Below, one piece after another: positions 34,665-44,884 of a DNA stretch of 64,000 bases (positions within the stretch are counted from its first letter, which is position 1; each line of letters starts with the position of its first letter). Source of the stretch: an uncultured Phocaeicola sp. GTDB taxonomy: Bacteria > Bacteroidota > Bacteroidia > Bacteroidales > Bacteroidaceae. The notes beneath the pieces are model-generated. The model saw only the letters and a list, made by a program, of their open reading frames with translations, was not told where the DNA came from and did not search any database. Location of the stretch: positions 124,001 to 188,000 of the forward strand of contig CALUET010000002.1 in the NCBI GenBank assembly GCA_944319745.1, read 5' to 3'. The position numbers were made by a program, and so were the translations under genes.

Positions 34665-36038
34665 ATGCGCAAATCTTTTATTTTACTCTGCCTGGCAGGC
34701 ATGACGCTCGCCGCACAGGCTCAGCAGGGAGGCATCTCTCAGGATATGCTCGAAACACTGAAAAACAGTTACAAACATACGCCGGCCGACAAGGCTATCT
34801 ACAACGCCATGGCCGGAACAGACATCAGCGTGCTGGCAAAGAACCAGGAGAACCTGGCAAACTTCAACACCGATTTCTCAAACAAAGTCGTCTCTCACGG
34901 CATCACCGACCAGAAACGCTCCGGAAGATGCTGGCTCTTTACCGGACTGAACGTGCTGCGCGCACAGATGATGGCACGCTACGGACTGGACGAAATGGAG
35001 TTCTCGCAGAACTATTGCTTCTTCTACGATCAGCTGGAGAAAGCCAACCTCTTTCTGCAAGGCATCATCGACACGAGCGACAGGCCGATGGACGACAAGA
35101 TGGTGGAGTGGCTCTTCCGTCATCCCATAAGCGACGGAGGACAGTTTACGGGCATCTCCGACATCATAGAAAAGTACGGACTGGTACCCGCTTCGGTCAT
35201 GCCGGAAACCTATTGCAGCAACAACACGGGTTCCATCAGCAACCTGGTGGGACTGAAGCTCAAGGAGTTCGGATTGCAGTTGCGTGAAAAGGCCGGAAAG
35301 GGAGCGAAGGCTTCCGAGCTGGAACGCGACAAAACCGAAATGATGACCGTGGTTTACCGCATGCTGGCACTGGCATACGGACGCCCCGTGGAGCAGTTTG
35401 AATGGACCATGAACGGACAGACCAAGACATACACCCCGCAGTCGTTCTACAAGGAATTCCTGGGAAACGACCTGACAAACAATTACGTCATGCTAATGAA
35501 CGATCCCAGCCGGGAATATTACAAGTGCTATGAGATAGATTACGACCGCCATACCTACGACGGGAAGAACTGGACCTACGTCAATCTGCCCGTGGAGGAG
35601 ATAAAGGAAATGGCCATCGCATCCATCAAAGACAGCACCATGATGTATTTCTCGTGCGACGTGGGAAAATTCATGGACGGCACACGCGGAGTGCTCGATC
35701 CGAACAATTACGATTACGCCTCGCTGATGGGTACCGAATTTGGCATGGACAAGGCCGAACGCATACGCACCTTCGCCAGCGGATCGAGCCATGCCATGAC
35801 GCTGATGGCCGTAGACCTGGACGAGAACGGAAAACCCCTCAAATGGATGGTGGAGAACAGCTGGGGAGCAGGTTCGGGTTATCAGGGGCATCTCATCATG
35901 ACCGACGAATGGTTCGACGAATACATGTTCCGCCTGGTGGTGGAAAAGAAATACGTCCCCGAAAAAGTGTTGGACATACTCAAGCAGAAACCCATTCTCC
36001 TGCCGGCATGGGATCCGATGTTCGCTTCGGAGGAATAA
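34665..36038 (+). CDS. Exported C1-family peptidase (aminopeptidase C / bleomycin hydrolase type)
   Basis: 457 residues of peptidase family C1B. Catalytic Cys in QKRSGRCWLFTGLNVLR (about residue 89), His in SGSSHAMTLMAVDLD (about 380) and Asn in MVENSWGAGSGYQG (about 402). Unlike cytosolic PepC it starts with a signal peptide (FILLCLAGMTLAAQAQQ), so acts in the periplasm or at the surface. Followed after 4 bases by the glycosidase gene. Confidence 0.93.
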   Translation: MRKSFILLCLAGMTLAAQAQQGGISQDMLETLKNSYKHTPADKAIYNAMAGTDISVLAKNQENLANFNTDFSNKVVSHGITDQKRSGRCWLFTGLNVLRAQMMARYGLDEMEFSQNYCFFYDQLEKANLFLQGIIDTSDRPMDDKMVEWLFRHPISDGGQFTGISDIIEKYGLVPASVMPETYCSNNTGSISNLVGLKLKEFGLQLREKAGKGAKASELERDKTEMMTVVYRMLALAYGRPVEQFEWTMNGQTKTYTPQSFYKEFLGNDLTNNYVMLMNDPSREYYKCYEIDYDRHTYDGKNWTYVNLPVEEIKEMAIASIKDSTMMYFSCDVGKFMDGTRGVLDPNNYDYASLMGTEFGMDKAERIRTFASGSSHAMTLMAVDLDENGKPLKWMVENSWGAGSGYQGHLIMTDEWFDEYMFRLVVEKKYVPEKVLDILKQKPILLPAWDPMFASEE

Positions 36039-36042
36039 TGAT

Positions 36043-37515
36043 ATGTTTTCGTATTGCAGAAAAACGGTTATGAGGAAAACAAACATTCTGCTTTCTCTAC
36101 TCATCCTGATGGCGGGTAACGTGTATGCCCTTACGCCCGTGGGGGAGGTAGGAGAAAAGTCTGCACCGGCAGAAAAGAAAGTATCCGTGACGGTCGATTT
36201 CGGAAAGGTGACAAACACGTGCGGCAACATGCTCTTCGGAGGATGTCAGAATCCCTCGTTACCGCATTCCGATAAAATATTGCCCATGCTGGTCGATGCG
36301 GGATTCAATTGCATCCGTTGCGATATATGGCTGGAGAAAGTGCTTCCGCAGGACATCACCCTGGATGATTACAGGCAAAACAAAAACGATGTACAAAACC
36401 CCGACAATTGGAACTATGCCGACCTCGAACTGATGGCCCGTGCCAAGAAAAGCGGCATGAAGGTGATGCTTATCATTGCTTACTGTCCGTCGTGGCTCTC
36501 ATACAACGGAAAGAGTAACGGAGTACCTCGCGATTTGAATGTGTATGCCGACATCGTCCGTAAGGTGTACGAACGTTACTGCCGGTATGTCGACTGGGTG
36601 GAGGTGTACAACGAACCGGGCTATTTCCTGACAACGGAAAACAGTCCTTACACGTCGCGCGGAAAGGCTTTGGCCGATATTTATGCTACCTGCGCGGAAG
36701 TGGTGCGGAAGATTACTCCCCGTATGCCGATGGGAGGAACATCGGTCGTGCTGTGGGGTGACGGAGGCGTGGGAGGAGAGACCAACACCGATTTCTTTGC
36801 CGATGGAAGAATTACTCATGAGAACTTCAATTTTTACTCGCATCACGTGTATGGCGATTACGGCATACCGACGGAGAAAGAGACGGTTTCGCGTGTGAAA
36901 AAGGAACTGGGTAAATTCGGATTCGGCGATTTACCCGTCTATTTTACCGAGTGGAGCACTTCGATAAATGCCGTTGCCGATTCGGTGACCTATACGGGTA
37001 GCCGCTCGCATCTGTTTGTGGGGAATTGTCTGGTGAACTGGATGCGCGACGGATTGCAGGGAGCCATGCACTGGAACTACATGCAGGCTTTTGCCGAAGG
37101 CGGAGAACCGGAGCCGGGGATAGCCACCGATGCGCATGGCATGTACGTGTGGAATGTAAAGACGCAGAAACCTCGTCTGCTTCCCAAAGCAAACGTGTTT
37201 ACCATGCTCTCGAAATCTCTCGGCCTGGGTGAGGGGGAAAACACAATAGCGGAATGCACCACGGACGATACGCAAGGATTTCTCAATGCAGTGGCACTGA
37301 CCAATGCCGCAGGAGACAAGTGCATGATTTTCGTAAACGGCAGTCAGGAACCTGTACAGGTCGTTTTGTCGGCCGAAGAGGAGTACAACAAAATCAGACA
37401 ATATACGGTGACATATACTTCTGCCGACCTGAAAGGTAAGACCGTACGCCTGAAGAAGTCGGGAAACATACTGACACTTCCTCCCGCATCGGTGGTGGGG
37501 ATAAGATTTATGTGA
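36043..37515 (+). CDS. GH39-like glycoside hydrolase, exported
   Basis: 490 residues by the ATG at 36043, which has GGAGG 9 bases upstream; the ATG at 36070 gives a classical signal peptide MRKTNILLSLLILMAGNVYA and is an equally good start. A TIM-barrel glycosidase: acid/base Glu in WVEVYNEPGYF and nucleophile Glu in VYFTEWSTS, with IAYCPSWLSYN after strand four, as in clan A families GH39/GH79. A small beta domain follows from about residue 395. Substrate unknown. No sugar transporter adjoins; probable operon with the peptidase. Confidence 0.75.
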   Translation: MFSYCRKTVMRKTNILLSLLILMAGNVYALTPVGEVGEKSAPAEKKVSVTVDFGKVTNTCGNMLFGGCQNPSLPHSDKILPMLVDAGFNCIRCDIWLEKVLPQDITLDDYRQNKNDVQNPDNWNYADLELMARAKKSGMKVMLIIAYCPSWLSYNGKSNGVPRDLNVYADIVRKVYERYCRYVDWVEVYNEPGYFLTTENSPYTSRGKALADIYATCAEVVRKITPRMPMGGTSVVLWGDGGVGGETNTDFFADGRITHENFNFYSHHVYGDYGIPTEKETVSRVKKELGKFGFGDLPVYFTEWSTSINAVADSVTYTGSRSHLFVGNCLVNWMRDGLQGAMHWNYMQAFAEGGEPEPGIATDAHGMYVWNVKTQKPRLLPKANVFTMLSKSLGLGEGENTIAECTTDDTQGFLNAVALTNAAGDKCMIFVNGSQEPVQVVLSAEEEYNKIRQYTVTYTSADLKGKTVRLKKSGNILTLPPASVVGIRFM

Positions 37516-37542
37516 TACGGATTTGTACGGAAAAAGCGTTTC

Positions 37543-39573
37543 TCAGCTTTTCCCTTTCAGTATGTCTTCCAGGCGCAGCAACTCGTCGCGATACTGTGCC
37601 GCTTCTATGAATTCCAGTTTCTTTGCTGCCTCCTGCATGAGCTTGCGGGTGCGTTCGATGCTCTTTGCGAGCTGCTCTTTCGACATGTATTCCACTATCG
37701 GATCGGCAGCGGCGTGCAGATGCTCGGAAGCACCGGTGTAAGCCTTTTCTTTCGGCTGTGTGCCTGGTGTTTCTTCCCGTTGTGAAAGCAGAGCATTGCT
37801 GCGTGCTTTTTTGATTTGCTGTGGGGTGATGCCGTGCGCTTCATTGTAGGCCAGCTGTTTCTCGCGGCGGCGGTTTGTCTCGTCTATTGTCTGCTTCATG
37901 CTGTCGGTGATGCGGTCGGCATACATGATGACTTTCCCGTTTATGTTTCTTGCCGCGCGTCCTGCCGTTTGCGTGAGCGAGCGATGCGAGCGCAGAAATC
38001 CTTCCTTGTCGGCATCCAGTATGGCTACGAGCGATACTTCGGGCAAATCCAGTCCTTCACGCAACAGGTTAACTCCCACCAGCACGTCGTATATTCCCTG
38101 ACGCAGGTCGTCCATGATTTTTACTCTTTCCAGCGTATCCACATCACTGTGTATGTATGTACATCTCACTCCGTTGCGCAGTAAATATTCTGTAAGTTCT
38201 TCTGCCATGCGTTTTGTGAGGGTGGTTACCAACACACGCTCTTCTGCTTCCACACGCTGCTGTATTTCTTCCATCAAATCGTCTATCTGGTTCATGCTGG
38301 GGCGTACCTCGATGACGGGGTCCAGCAGGCCGGTGGGACGGATAACCTGCTCGACCACGATGCCTTCGCTCTGCTGCAATTCGTATTCGGCCGGCGTGGC
38401 GCTGACGTAAATCACCTGTTTGGCCATGGCCTGAAACTCTTCAAATTTCAGCGGGCGGTTGTCCAATGCCGCGGGAAGGCGGAATCCGTATTCCACCAGG
38501 TTCTCCTTGCGCGAGCGGTCGCCTCCGTACATGGCACGCAGTTGCGGCACGCTGACGTGGCTCTCGTCGATGACGATGAGGAAATCCTCCGGGAAGAAAT
38601 CGAGCAGGCAGTACGGCCGTGTGCCTGCCGCGCGTCCGTCAAAATACCGGGAGTAGTTTTCTATGCCCGAGCAGTGGCCCAGTTCCCGAATCATTTCCAT
38701 GTCGTATGTCACCCGTTCGTAAAGGCGTTTTGCTTCAAACGTTTTGCCCATCTCCTCGAAATATGCCACCCTTTTCGTCAGATCATCCTCTATTTCGTGA
38801 ATGGCCCTGAGTGTACTTTCTTTGGTTGTCATGAACAGGTTGGCGGGGTAAATCTTGTATTCTTCAAACTCGCCGATGCGATGCCCGGAGCCCGGTTCTA
38901 TTTCTTCTATGGCATCAATTTCGTCGTCCCAAAACACCACTCGCAGCAGATTGTCGGTATAAGCCAGTGCAATGTCCACCGTATCGCCTTTCACGCGGAA
39001 ATTTCCCCGGTTCAGTTCGATGTCGTTACGCAGATACAGGCTGTCCACCAGTCGGCGCAGAAATACATTCCTGTCGAGCCGTTTCCCGCGCTTTATCTCG
39101 ATTACGTTTTCATAAAAGTCGGAAGGATTTCCCATGCCGTAGATGCACGATACGGACGAAACGACTATCACGTCTTTTCGTCCCGAGAGGAGAGCCGATG
39201 TGGCGGCCAAACGCAGTTTGTCTATCTCTTCGTTTATGGCCAGGTCCTTCTCTATATACGTGTCGGTTGAGGGGATGTATGCTTCGGGCTGGTAGTAATC
39301 GTAGTAAGAAACGTAGTATTCTACAGCATTATTGGGGAAGAAACTTTTGAACTCGCCGTACAACTGTGCCGCCAGCGTTTTGTTATGGCTCAAAATAAGC
39401 GTGGGCTTGTTGACGTTTTTTATGACGTTGGCAATGGTAAATGTCTTTCCCGATCCCGTCACGCCGAGCAGAGTCTGAGCGGGCAATCCGGCTTTCACGC
39501 CTTCCGTGAGCTGTGCAATCGCTTCGGGTTGGTCGCCGGTGGGACGATAGTCGGATATGAGTTCGAAATTCAT
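37543..39573 (-). CDS. uvrB: Excinuclease ABC subunit B
   Basis: 676-residue damage-recognition helicase-like subunit of nucleotide excision repair. Walker A GVTGSGKTFT (about residue 39), beta-hairpin region YYDYYQPEAYIPSTDTYIEK, DEAD-like VIDESHV, helicase motif VI QTAGRAARNINGK, and the C-terminal UvrC-binding UVR motif LMQEAAKKLEFIEAAQYRDE. Single gene convergent with the glycosidase. Confidence 0.98.
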   Translation of the reverse strand: MNFELISDYRPTGDQPEAIAQLTEGVKAGLPAQTLLGVTGSGKTFTIANVIKNVNKPTLILSHNKTLAAQLYGEFKSFFPNNAVEYYVSYYDYYQPEAYIPSTDTYIEKDLAINEEIDKLRLAATSALLSGRKDVIVVSSVSCIYGMGNPSDFYENVIEIKRGKRLDRNVFLRRLVDSLYLRNDIELNRGNFRVKGDTVDIALAYTDNLLRVVFWDDEIDAIEEIEPGSGHRIGEFEEYKIYPANLFMTTKESTLRAIHEIEDDLTKRVAYFEEMGKTFEAKRLYERVTYDMEMIRELGHCSGIENYSRYFDGRAAGTRPYCLLDFFPEDFLIVIDESHVSVPQLRAMYGGDRSRKENLVEYGFRLPAALDNRPLKFEEFQAMAKQVIYVSATPAEYELQQSEGIVVEQVIRPTGLLDPVIEVRPSMNQIDDLMEEIQQRVEAEERVLVTTLTKRMAEELTEYLLRNGVRCTYIHSDVDTLERVKIMDDLRQGIYDVLVGVNLLREGLDLPEVSLVAILDADKEGFLRSHRSLTQTAGRAARNINGKVIMYADRITDSMKQTIDETNRRREKQLAYNEAHGITPQQIKKARSNALLSQREETPGTQPKEKAYTGASEHLHAAADPIVEYMSKEQLAKSIERTRKLMQEAAKKLEFIEAAQYRDELLRLEDILKGKS

Positions 39574-39596
39574 AGACAGTATTTTTTAGATAGCCC

Positions 39597-39604
39597 CAAA
39601 GATA
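39597..39604 (-). promoter_or_regulatory. -7 box of uvrB promoter
   Basis: Minus strand TATCTTTG, exact consensus, about 23 bases before the ATG. Confidence 0.55.
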
Positions 39605-39663
39605 TGCAATAAATCCGTGCCTTCCTATGCAGATCGAAAAATAATATTAAAAAACAAATATCC

Positions 39664-39695
39664 GTTGTTTCTTTCGCCGAAAAGACGTATTTTTG
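39664..39695 (+). promoter_or_regulatory. Promoter of bamD operon
   Basis: TATTTTTG (39688-39695) with GTTG (39664-39667) 20 bases upstream as a near-match -33; leader to the ATG at 39716 is about 14 bases. This also rules out the longer upstream in-frame start at 39617. Confidence 0.6.
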
Positions 39696-39715
39696 CGCGG
39701 TTATATGTGAACAAT

Positions 39716-40570
39716 ATGAAAAAATATATCGCCATAACGTTTATTCTTGCCGCAGTGTTGTCGTCGTGCGGCGAATATAATACGGTACTGAAGATGCCCG
39801 ATCCCGAGTATAAATACGAGGCGGCGAAAAGTTATTTTGCCAAAGGGCAGTATTCACGCACGGCAGCTTTGCTGGAGGAGCTGATACCCACGCTGAAAGG
39901 TACCGTGAACGGAGAAGAATCTCTGTATATGCTGGGAATGACCTATTATAATCAGGAAGATTATGTAACGGCATCTCACTATTTCAATACCTATTACACC
40001 ACTTATCCGCGCGGGACCTATACCGAACTGGCACGTTTTTATTGCGGAAAGTCTCTGTATCTCGACACTCCCGAACCGCGTTTGGATCAGTCGAGCACGT
40101 ACAAAGCCATAGAAGAATTGCAGATGTACCTGGAATACTTCCCCGGAAGCCAGCGCCAGGAAATAGCGCAGAACATGATATACGACCTGCAGGACAAACT
40201 GGTGGAAAAGGAATACTTGTCGGCCAGACTGTATTACCGGCTGGGATCGTACACGGGAAATACCGTATACAGCAGTACGGGAAACAACTACGAGGCGGCC
40301 GTTATCACGGCACAAAACATCCTTCGTGAGTATCCCTATACGAAGCGCCGCGAAGACCTCTCCATCCTGATACTGCGCGCCAAGTATGAAATGGCAAAAG
40401 AAAGCGTACCTGAGAAGAAAGAAGACCGTATGCGTGCTGCCGTAGACGAGTATTACGCGTTTAAAAACGAGTTCCCCGAAAGCAAATACCTGCCGGAAGT
40501 GGAGAAGATTTACGAAGATGCAAATAAATTTTTAACCAACGGAAATAATCAACAAACAGATAATCAATAA
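39716..40570 (+). CDS. bamD: Outer membrane protein assembly factor BamD
   Basis: 284-residue lipoprotein of the BAM complex that folds outer-membrane beta-barrels. Lipobox AVLSSCGEYN; tetratricopeptide repeats follow (YEAAKSYFAKGQYSRTAALLEEL, LYMLGMTYYNQEDYVTASHYF). The ATG at 39716 is chosen from the promoter position and the signal peptide. Operon with rpoZ (4 bases) and DUF4293 (9 bases), the usual Bacteroides arrangement. Confidence 0.95.
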   Translation: MKKYIAITFILAAVLSSCGEYNTVLKMPDPEYKYEAAKSYFAKGQYSRTAALLEELIPTLKGTVNGEESLYMLGMTYYNQEDYVTASHYFNTYYTTYPRGTYTELARFYCGKSLYLDTPEPRLDQSSTYKAIEELQMYLEYFPGSQRQEIAQNMIYDLQDKLVEKEYLSARLYYRLGSYTGNTVYSSTGNNYEAAVITAQNILREYPYTKRREDLSILILRAKYEMAKESVPEKKEDRMRAAVDEYYAFKNEFPESKYLPEVEKIYEDANKFLTNGNNQQTDNQ

Positions 40571-40574
40571 CATT

Positions 40575-40910
40575 ATGAATTCTAAAAAAACAAATGCTCC
40601 CACCAATACGGTGACCCGCGATGTGATGGAATTGTGTGAAGATACGGGTAACATCTATGAAACTGTAGCCATCATTGGCAAGCGTGCCAACCAGATTTCT
40701 GTGGAAATGAAGAACGAACTTTCAAAGAAATTGCAGGAATTCGCTTCTTATAACGATAATTTGGAGGAGGTTTTCGAGAATAGAGAGCAGATAGAAATCT
40801 CACGTTATTATGAAAAAATGCCGAAACCTACCTTGATTGCCACGCAAGAGTACATCGAAGGGAAAATATATTACAGAAACCCTGCGAAGGAAAAAGAAAA
40901 ATTACAGTAA
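40575..40910 (+). CDS. rpoZ: RNA polymerase omega subunit (Bacteroidetes type)
   Basis: 111 residues. The segment IYETVAIIGKRANQISVEMKNEL is the conserved omega/RPB6-like core; the flanks (EFASYNDNLEEVFENREQIE, KPTLIATQEYIEGKIYYRNP) are specific to Bacteroidetes. Helps assemble and stabilise RNA polymerase. Middle gene of bamD-rpoZ-DUF4293. Confidence 0.92.
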   Translation: MNSKKTNAPTNTVTRDVMELCEDTGNIYETVAIIGKRANQISVEMKNELSKKLQEFASYNDNLEEVFENREQIEISRYYEKMPKPTLIATQEYIEGKIYYRNPAKEKEKLQ

Positions 40911-40919
40911 GGCATTTTT

Positions 40920-41366
40920 ATGATACAACGCATTCAAACGGTTTATCTTCTCATTGTGACCATACTGATGGTGGTCATGATGGCTTTACCCGTAGGGCGT
41001 TTCATTGCAGAGAACGGGCAGGTATCGGAGGTGACAAACCTGGCCGTTGTGGGGCAGGACGGTACGTCCGATTACAGTGTATGGGCATTGTTTGCCATCC
41101 TCGTGGTGGTGGCCTTATTGTCGCTGATAACCATTTTCCAGTATAAGAAGCGCATGCGTCAGATACGTCTGGCCATTTTCAGCACCGTCATGCTCATCGG
41201 TTATTATTGCGTACTGACAGTCTTCCTGGTGAAGTGCAACTTCTTGGGGCTCAGCCTGTCGTGGACGGTTTGTCTGCCTTTCGTGTCTATGGTGTTAAAC
41301 TGGCTGGCTATCCGTGCCATTGGAAAAGATGAGATGCTGGTAAAGGCATACGAACGCCTCCGGTAA
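40920..41366 (+). CDS. DUF4293 membrane protein
   Basis: 148 residues with four predicted membrane helices (VYLLIVTILMVVMMALPVG; WALFAILVVVALLSLITIF; LAIFSTVMLIGYYCVLTVFL; SWTVCLPFVSMVLNWLAI) and a short basic tail. The start MIQRIQTVYLL is the family signature. Function unknown; found beside rpoZ throughout Bacteroidetes. Last gene before a strong terminator. Confidence 0.9.
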   Translation: MIQRIQTVYLLIVTILMVVMMALPVGRFIAENGQVSEVTNLAVVGQDGTSDYSVWALFAILVVVALLSLITIFQYKKRMRQIRLAIFSTVMLIGYYCVLTVFLVKCNFLGLSLSWTVCLPFVSMVLNWLAIRAIGKDEMLVKAYERLR

Positions 41367-41401
41367 GAAACGAATCGGAATTAATTTCATCGAAATAACA
41401 G

Positions 41402-41446
41402 AAAAGCTGCCGCAGTTCCCGTAAAGAGCTGCGGCAGCTTTTTGTT
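41402..41446 (+). terminator. Bidirectional terminator between DUF4293 and MATE genes
   Basis: Perfect 14-bp stem, AAAAGCTGCCGCAG (41402-41415) with CTGCGGCAGCTTTT (41429-41442), 13-base loop, T-run on the plus strand and A-rich 5' arm giving T on the minus. Serves both convergent genes. Confidence 0.92.
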
Positions 41447-41461
41447 TGTATCATACGGCCT

Positions 41462-42820
41462 TTAAATGCTTTTCTGCATCCATTTCCTCCTGCGGATATA
41501 AATGTAACTGAATATCCAGATGCACAAGGCATACACATGCTCGGCAGTCCAGCAGAACTCCACGTTCATCTTCAGCATCAGAATCACGATTGAAATATAT
41601 GCAATGTATACGCCTAATGCGCCCAATTCAAGCCGGAAGGCAGCGCGCGTATTGCCCGTTCCCGATACAGACTGGAAATAAATAAATCCGGGTATCTGCA
41701 CGATGTAAGTCGAACAAAGCACCCACAGCGTATAGATGCTTGCCTCTATCAGGTCGGGAGAATCCGTATAGATGTGCAGCACAATGCCTGGAAAGAGGGC
41801 AATGAGGCACACGATGGGAATGACCACGGCGAAGCACAGGCGGATGTGCTGGTTGATGAGGGAGGGAACCTGGCGGATGTATCCGGCACCGATGCGGTTG
41901 CTTACCAATGCACCGCACGTAGAAGCAAATGCGGTAACCGTCATAAACGGCAGACTCGACACGCTGCGTATGATGTTTGATATGGCCAACGGACGCTCGC
42001 CCAGATGTTCTATGAATATAAAGAACAGGAACCATGTGGACAGAGACACAAAGTTTTGTATCATGGTCCAGAGGGAGATTTGCATGATCAGCCGCAACTC
42101 TTTTACACGGAAACGGGGAATCCGGTTCAGACCGTATTTCCGGTAATCAATTTTCCTGCGGGTGTACACTATGAAGAATATGACCGAAACCAGCTCGGCC
42201 AGCGAAGAGCCGATGGCAGCTCCGGCTATGCCCAAGGCCGGGAATCCGAAGTTTCCGAAAATCAGTATGTAGTTGAACACCACGTTCGACAGGACCATCA
42301 CGATAGAGTTCAGCGTCAGTGTCTTGGTTTGTGTCGTCCCTACAAAAAATGCACGGAACATAGCCCCTATGAACGAGAAGAAAAAGCCGTACACCCGCCA
42401 CCTGATATAGCTCACGGCAGCGTCTTTTATGTGTTCGGAAGAAATGAGAAATCCCAAAATCTGTTCCGAGAAAAGCTGCGAAAGCGTGAATACAAGAGCA
42501 CTTACCCCCATCAGGAAATAAATACCCTGATAGAATATTGTTCCTATGACCTTGTAGTTCTGTTCTCCGTTTCTCCGCGCCATCAGGATTTGCGAGCCGA
42601 TGGTAAATCCGAACCCTATCATGAAAATAGCCAGATAATATACGCCCGCTATGGCCGACGCGCCCAGCTCTACCTCACCCACACGGCCCAGAAAAGCCGT
42701 ATCGGTGATGCCGATGAGCTGTTCCATTATCAGGCTTATGAGGATGGGATAGGCTATGAGCCATATCTCACGGTAGCTGTATCCCGTCTTTTGGCGGATG
42801 GTCTGTGTTGTGGAAGTCAT
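41462..42820 (-). CDS. MATE family efflux transporter
   Basis: 452 residues, 12 helices. N-terminal WLIAYPILISLIMEQLIGITDTAFLGRVGEVELGA is the MATE signature, with GFTIGSQILMARRNGEQN and, in the second half, ALVSNRIGAGYIRQV. Exports drugs or metabolites using Na+ or H+; substrate unknown. Single gene; -7 box about 90 bases upstream. Confidence 0.93.
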   Translation of the reverse strand: MTSTTQTIRQKTGYSYREIWLIAYPILISLIMEQLIGITDTAFLGRVGEVELGASAIAGVYYLAIFMIGFGFTIGSQILMARRNGEQNYKVIGTIFYQGIYFLMGVSALVFTLSQLFSEQILGFLISSEHIKDAAVSYIRWRVYGFFFSFIGAMFRAFFVGTTQTKTLTLNSIVMVLSNVVFNYILIFGNFGFPALGIAGAAIGSSLAELVSVIFFIVYTRRKIDYRKYGLNRIPRFRVKELRLIMQISLWTMIQNFVSLSTWFLFFIFIEHLGERPLAISNIIRSVSSLPFMTVTAFASTCGALVSNRIGAGYIRQVPSLINQHIRLCFAVVIPIVCLIALFPGIVLHIYTDSPDLIEASIYTLWVLCSTYIVQIPGFIYFQSVSGTGNTRAAFRLELGALGVYIAYISIVILMLKMNVEFCWTAEHVYALCIWIFSYIYIRRRKWMQKSI

Positions 42821-42906
42821 TTTGTTTCAGTGTATTTGTCGTGCAATTAAACCTTTCGTGTCGCATGAAAGAGAGGGAACGAGGCCTCTTTCTTTCCGAT
42901 TGGCGG

Positions 42907-42914
42907 CAAAGGTA
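42907..42914 (-). promoter_or_regulatory. -7 box of MATE transporter gene
   Basis: Minus strand TACCTTTG, exact consensus; leader about 80 bases. No clear -33. Confidence 0.45.
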
Positions 42915-43036
42915 GGAATTTCTTGCGGAACACCTCTGTAAACAGAGGCAGAATATTTTCTTTGTCAGTGATACATGCAGCATGGCTTCCCTTCTTGTCT
43001 GGGCCTTATCCCGTGGCCATCTATTTGTGGAAATTA

Positions 43037-43068
43037 TTTCGTTTATCGCACGGAAATTATTACCTTTG
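43037..43068 (+). promoter_or_regulatory. Promoter of fhs
   Basis: TACCTTTG (43061-43068) with TTTC (43037-43040) 20 bases upstream. Leader about 11 bases to the ATG at 43086, which excludes the longer open frame from 42975. Confidence 0.65.
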
Positions 43069-43085
43069 CTCGTCAAAAAGAGCAC

Positions 43086-44753
43086 ATGAAAACAGACATA
43101 GAAATAGCACGCAGCATCGAATTGCGTAAAATCAAACAAGTGGCACAGGCTTATGACATACCTGTGGAAGAAATTCAAAATTACGGACGCTATATAGCAA
43201 AAGTACCTCATACCCTGATTGATGAGGAAAAAGTAAAGAAGAGCAATCTTATATTGGTTACGGCCATTACTCCCACGAAGGCGGGAATCGGAAAGACCAC
43301 CGTTTCCATCGGTTTGGCACTGGGACTGAACCGTATAGGGCGGAAGGCCATTTGTGCTTTGCGCGAGCCCTCGTTAGGCCCTTGCTTCGGCATGAAAGGC
43401 GGAGCAGCGGGAGGCGGATATGCACAGGTGCTGCCGATGGACAAAATCAATCTGCACTTTACGGGCGATTTTCATGCCATTACATCGGCACATAACATGA
43501 TTGCCGCATTGCTCGACAATTACATGTATCAGAACCGTGATAGCGGTTTTGCATTGAAAGAGGTGTTATGGAACCGTGTACTTGACGTGAACGACCGCGG
43601 ACTGCGCTACATCGTAACCGGATTGGGCGGGAAGTCAAACGGGATTGTCCGCGAATCGGGATTTGACATAACGCCGGCCTCCGAAATAATGGCCATCTTG
43701 TGTCTGGCAAAAGACGAAGACGATTTGCGCAGACGCATAGAAAATATCCTTCTGGGATTCACCATCGACAACAAGCCTTTCACGGTAAAAGATCTGGGTG
43801 TGGCAGGAGCCATCACGGTTTTGCTGAAAGACGCCATATCGCCCAACCTGGTACAGACCGCCGAACATACGGCGGCATTTGTACACGGAGGGCCTTTTGC
43901 GAATATCGCACACGGATGCAACTCGGTGTTGGCCACGAAGCTGGCCATGACCTTTGGTGATTATGTGATTACCGAGGCCGGATTCGGTGCCGATTTGGGC
44001 GCGGAGAAATTTTACGACATCAAGTGCCGCAAAACAGGACTTCAGCCCAAACTGACCGTGATTGTGGCTACGGCACAGGGATTGAAGATGCACGGGGGAG
44101 TGGCGCTCGAAGAGATAAAAGAACCGAATGCCGACGGACTGCGCAAGGGACTGGATAATCTGGACAAGCATATCCGCAACCTGCAGTCTTTCGGGCAAAC
44201 CGTCGTGGTGGCATTCAACCGTTACGCTACCGATACGGACGAGGAAATTGAACTTGTTCGTGCGCATTGTGAAGCAAACGGCATCGGCTTTGCCGTGAAC
44301 AATGCCTTTACGCAAGGGGGAGAAGGAGCTGTGGAGTTGGCAAACCTGGTGGTAAAAACAATTGACGAAAAACCTTCACAGCCGTTGCGTTTTGCTTACG
44401 AAGATACAGACAGCATAGAAGAAAAAATCTCGGGCATTGCCTGCCGTTTATATGGTGCGGGCAGTGTTACATATAGCACCTTGGCAAAGAGGAAAATCAA
44501 AATGGCGGAGGCCTTGGGATATGACAAGTTTCCCGTTTGCATTGCCAAGACACAATATTCGTTCTCTACCGATCCGAAGCAGTACGGTGTTGCAGAGGGA
44601 TTCGATTTTCACGTGCGCGATATCGTGTTAAACGGTGGGGCGGAAATGCTTGTCATCGTGGCAGGAGATATTATGCGTATGCCCGGATTGCCCAAAGAAC
44701 CGCAGGCTTTGCGCATCGATATTGTGAACGGCGAGATAGAAGGTTTGTCGTAA
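43086..44753 (+). CDS. fhs: Formate-tetrahydrofolate ligase
   Basis: 555 residues; ATP-dependent formylation of tetrahydrofolate, bringing formate into the one-carbon pool. P-loop [21 protein letters not shown] (about residues 58-78), family stretches [34 protein letters not shown] and [13 protein letters not shown] are intact. Start [16 protein letters not shown] fits the promoter position. Works with glyA and the glycine cleavage system. Confidence 0.97.
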   Translation: MKTDIEIARSIELRKIKQVAQAYDIPVEEIQNYGRYIAKVPHTLIDEEKVKKSNLILVTAITPTKAGIGKTTVSIGLALGLNRIGRKAICALREPSLGPCFGMKGGAAGGGYAQVLPMDKINLHFTGDFHAITSAHNMIAALLDNYMYQNRDSGFALKEVLWNRVLDVNDRGLRYIVTGLGGKSNGIVRESGFDITPASEIMAILCLAKDEDDLRRRIENILLGFTIDNKPFTVKDLGVAGAITVLLKDAISPNLVQTAEHTAAFVHGGPFANIAHGCNSVLATKLAMTFGDYVITEAGFGADLGAEKFYDIKCRKTGLQPKLTVIVATAQGLKMHGGVALEEIKEPNADGLRKGLDNLDKHIRNLQSFGQTVVVAFNRYATDTDEEIELVRAHCEANGIGFAVNNAFTQGGEGAVELANLVVKTIDEKPSQPLRFAYEDTDSIEEKISGIACRLYGAGSVTYSTLAKRKIKMAEALGYDKFPVCIAKTQYSFSTDPKQYGVAEGFDFHVRDIVLNGGAEMLVIVAGDIMRMPGLPKEPQALRIDIVNGEIEGLS

Positions 44754-44792
44754 GGGGAAAAACCTTCACAAGAGTAAATTGATTTAAAGCAG

Positions 44793-44842
44793 ATGAGGAA
44801 GTTCGGTTATGTTTGACATAGCAGAACTTCCTCATTAAATTT
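44793..44842 (+). terminator. Terminator between fhs and gcvP
   Basis: Perfect 12-bp stem ATGAGGAAGTTC (44793-44804) with GAACTTCCTCAT (44824-44835), 19-base loop, then TAAATTTT. The T-run is weak, but position between convergent genes supports it. Confidence 0.65.
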
Positions 44843-44884
44843 TCATGGCAATCGTTTCCGGATTGTGCGATACCCGCATCAATT

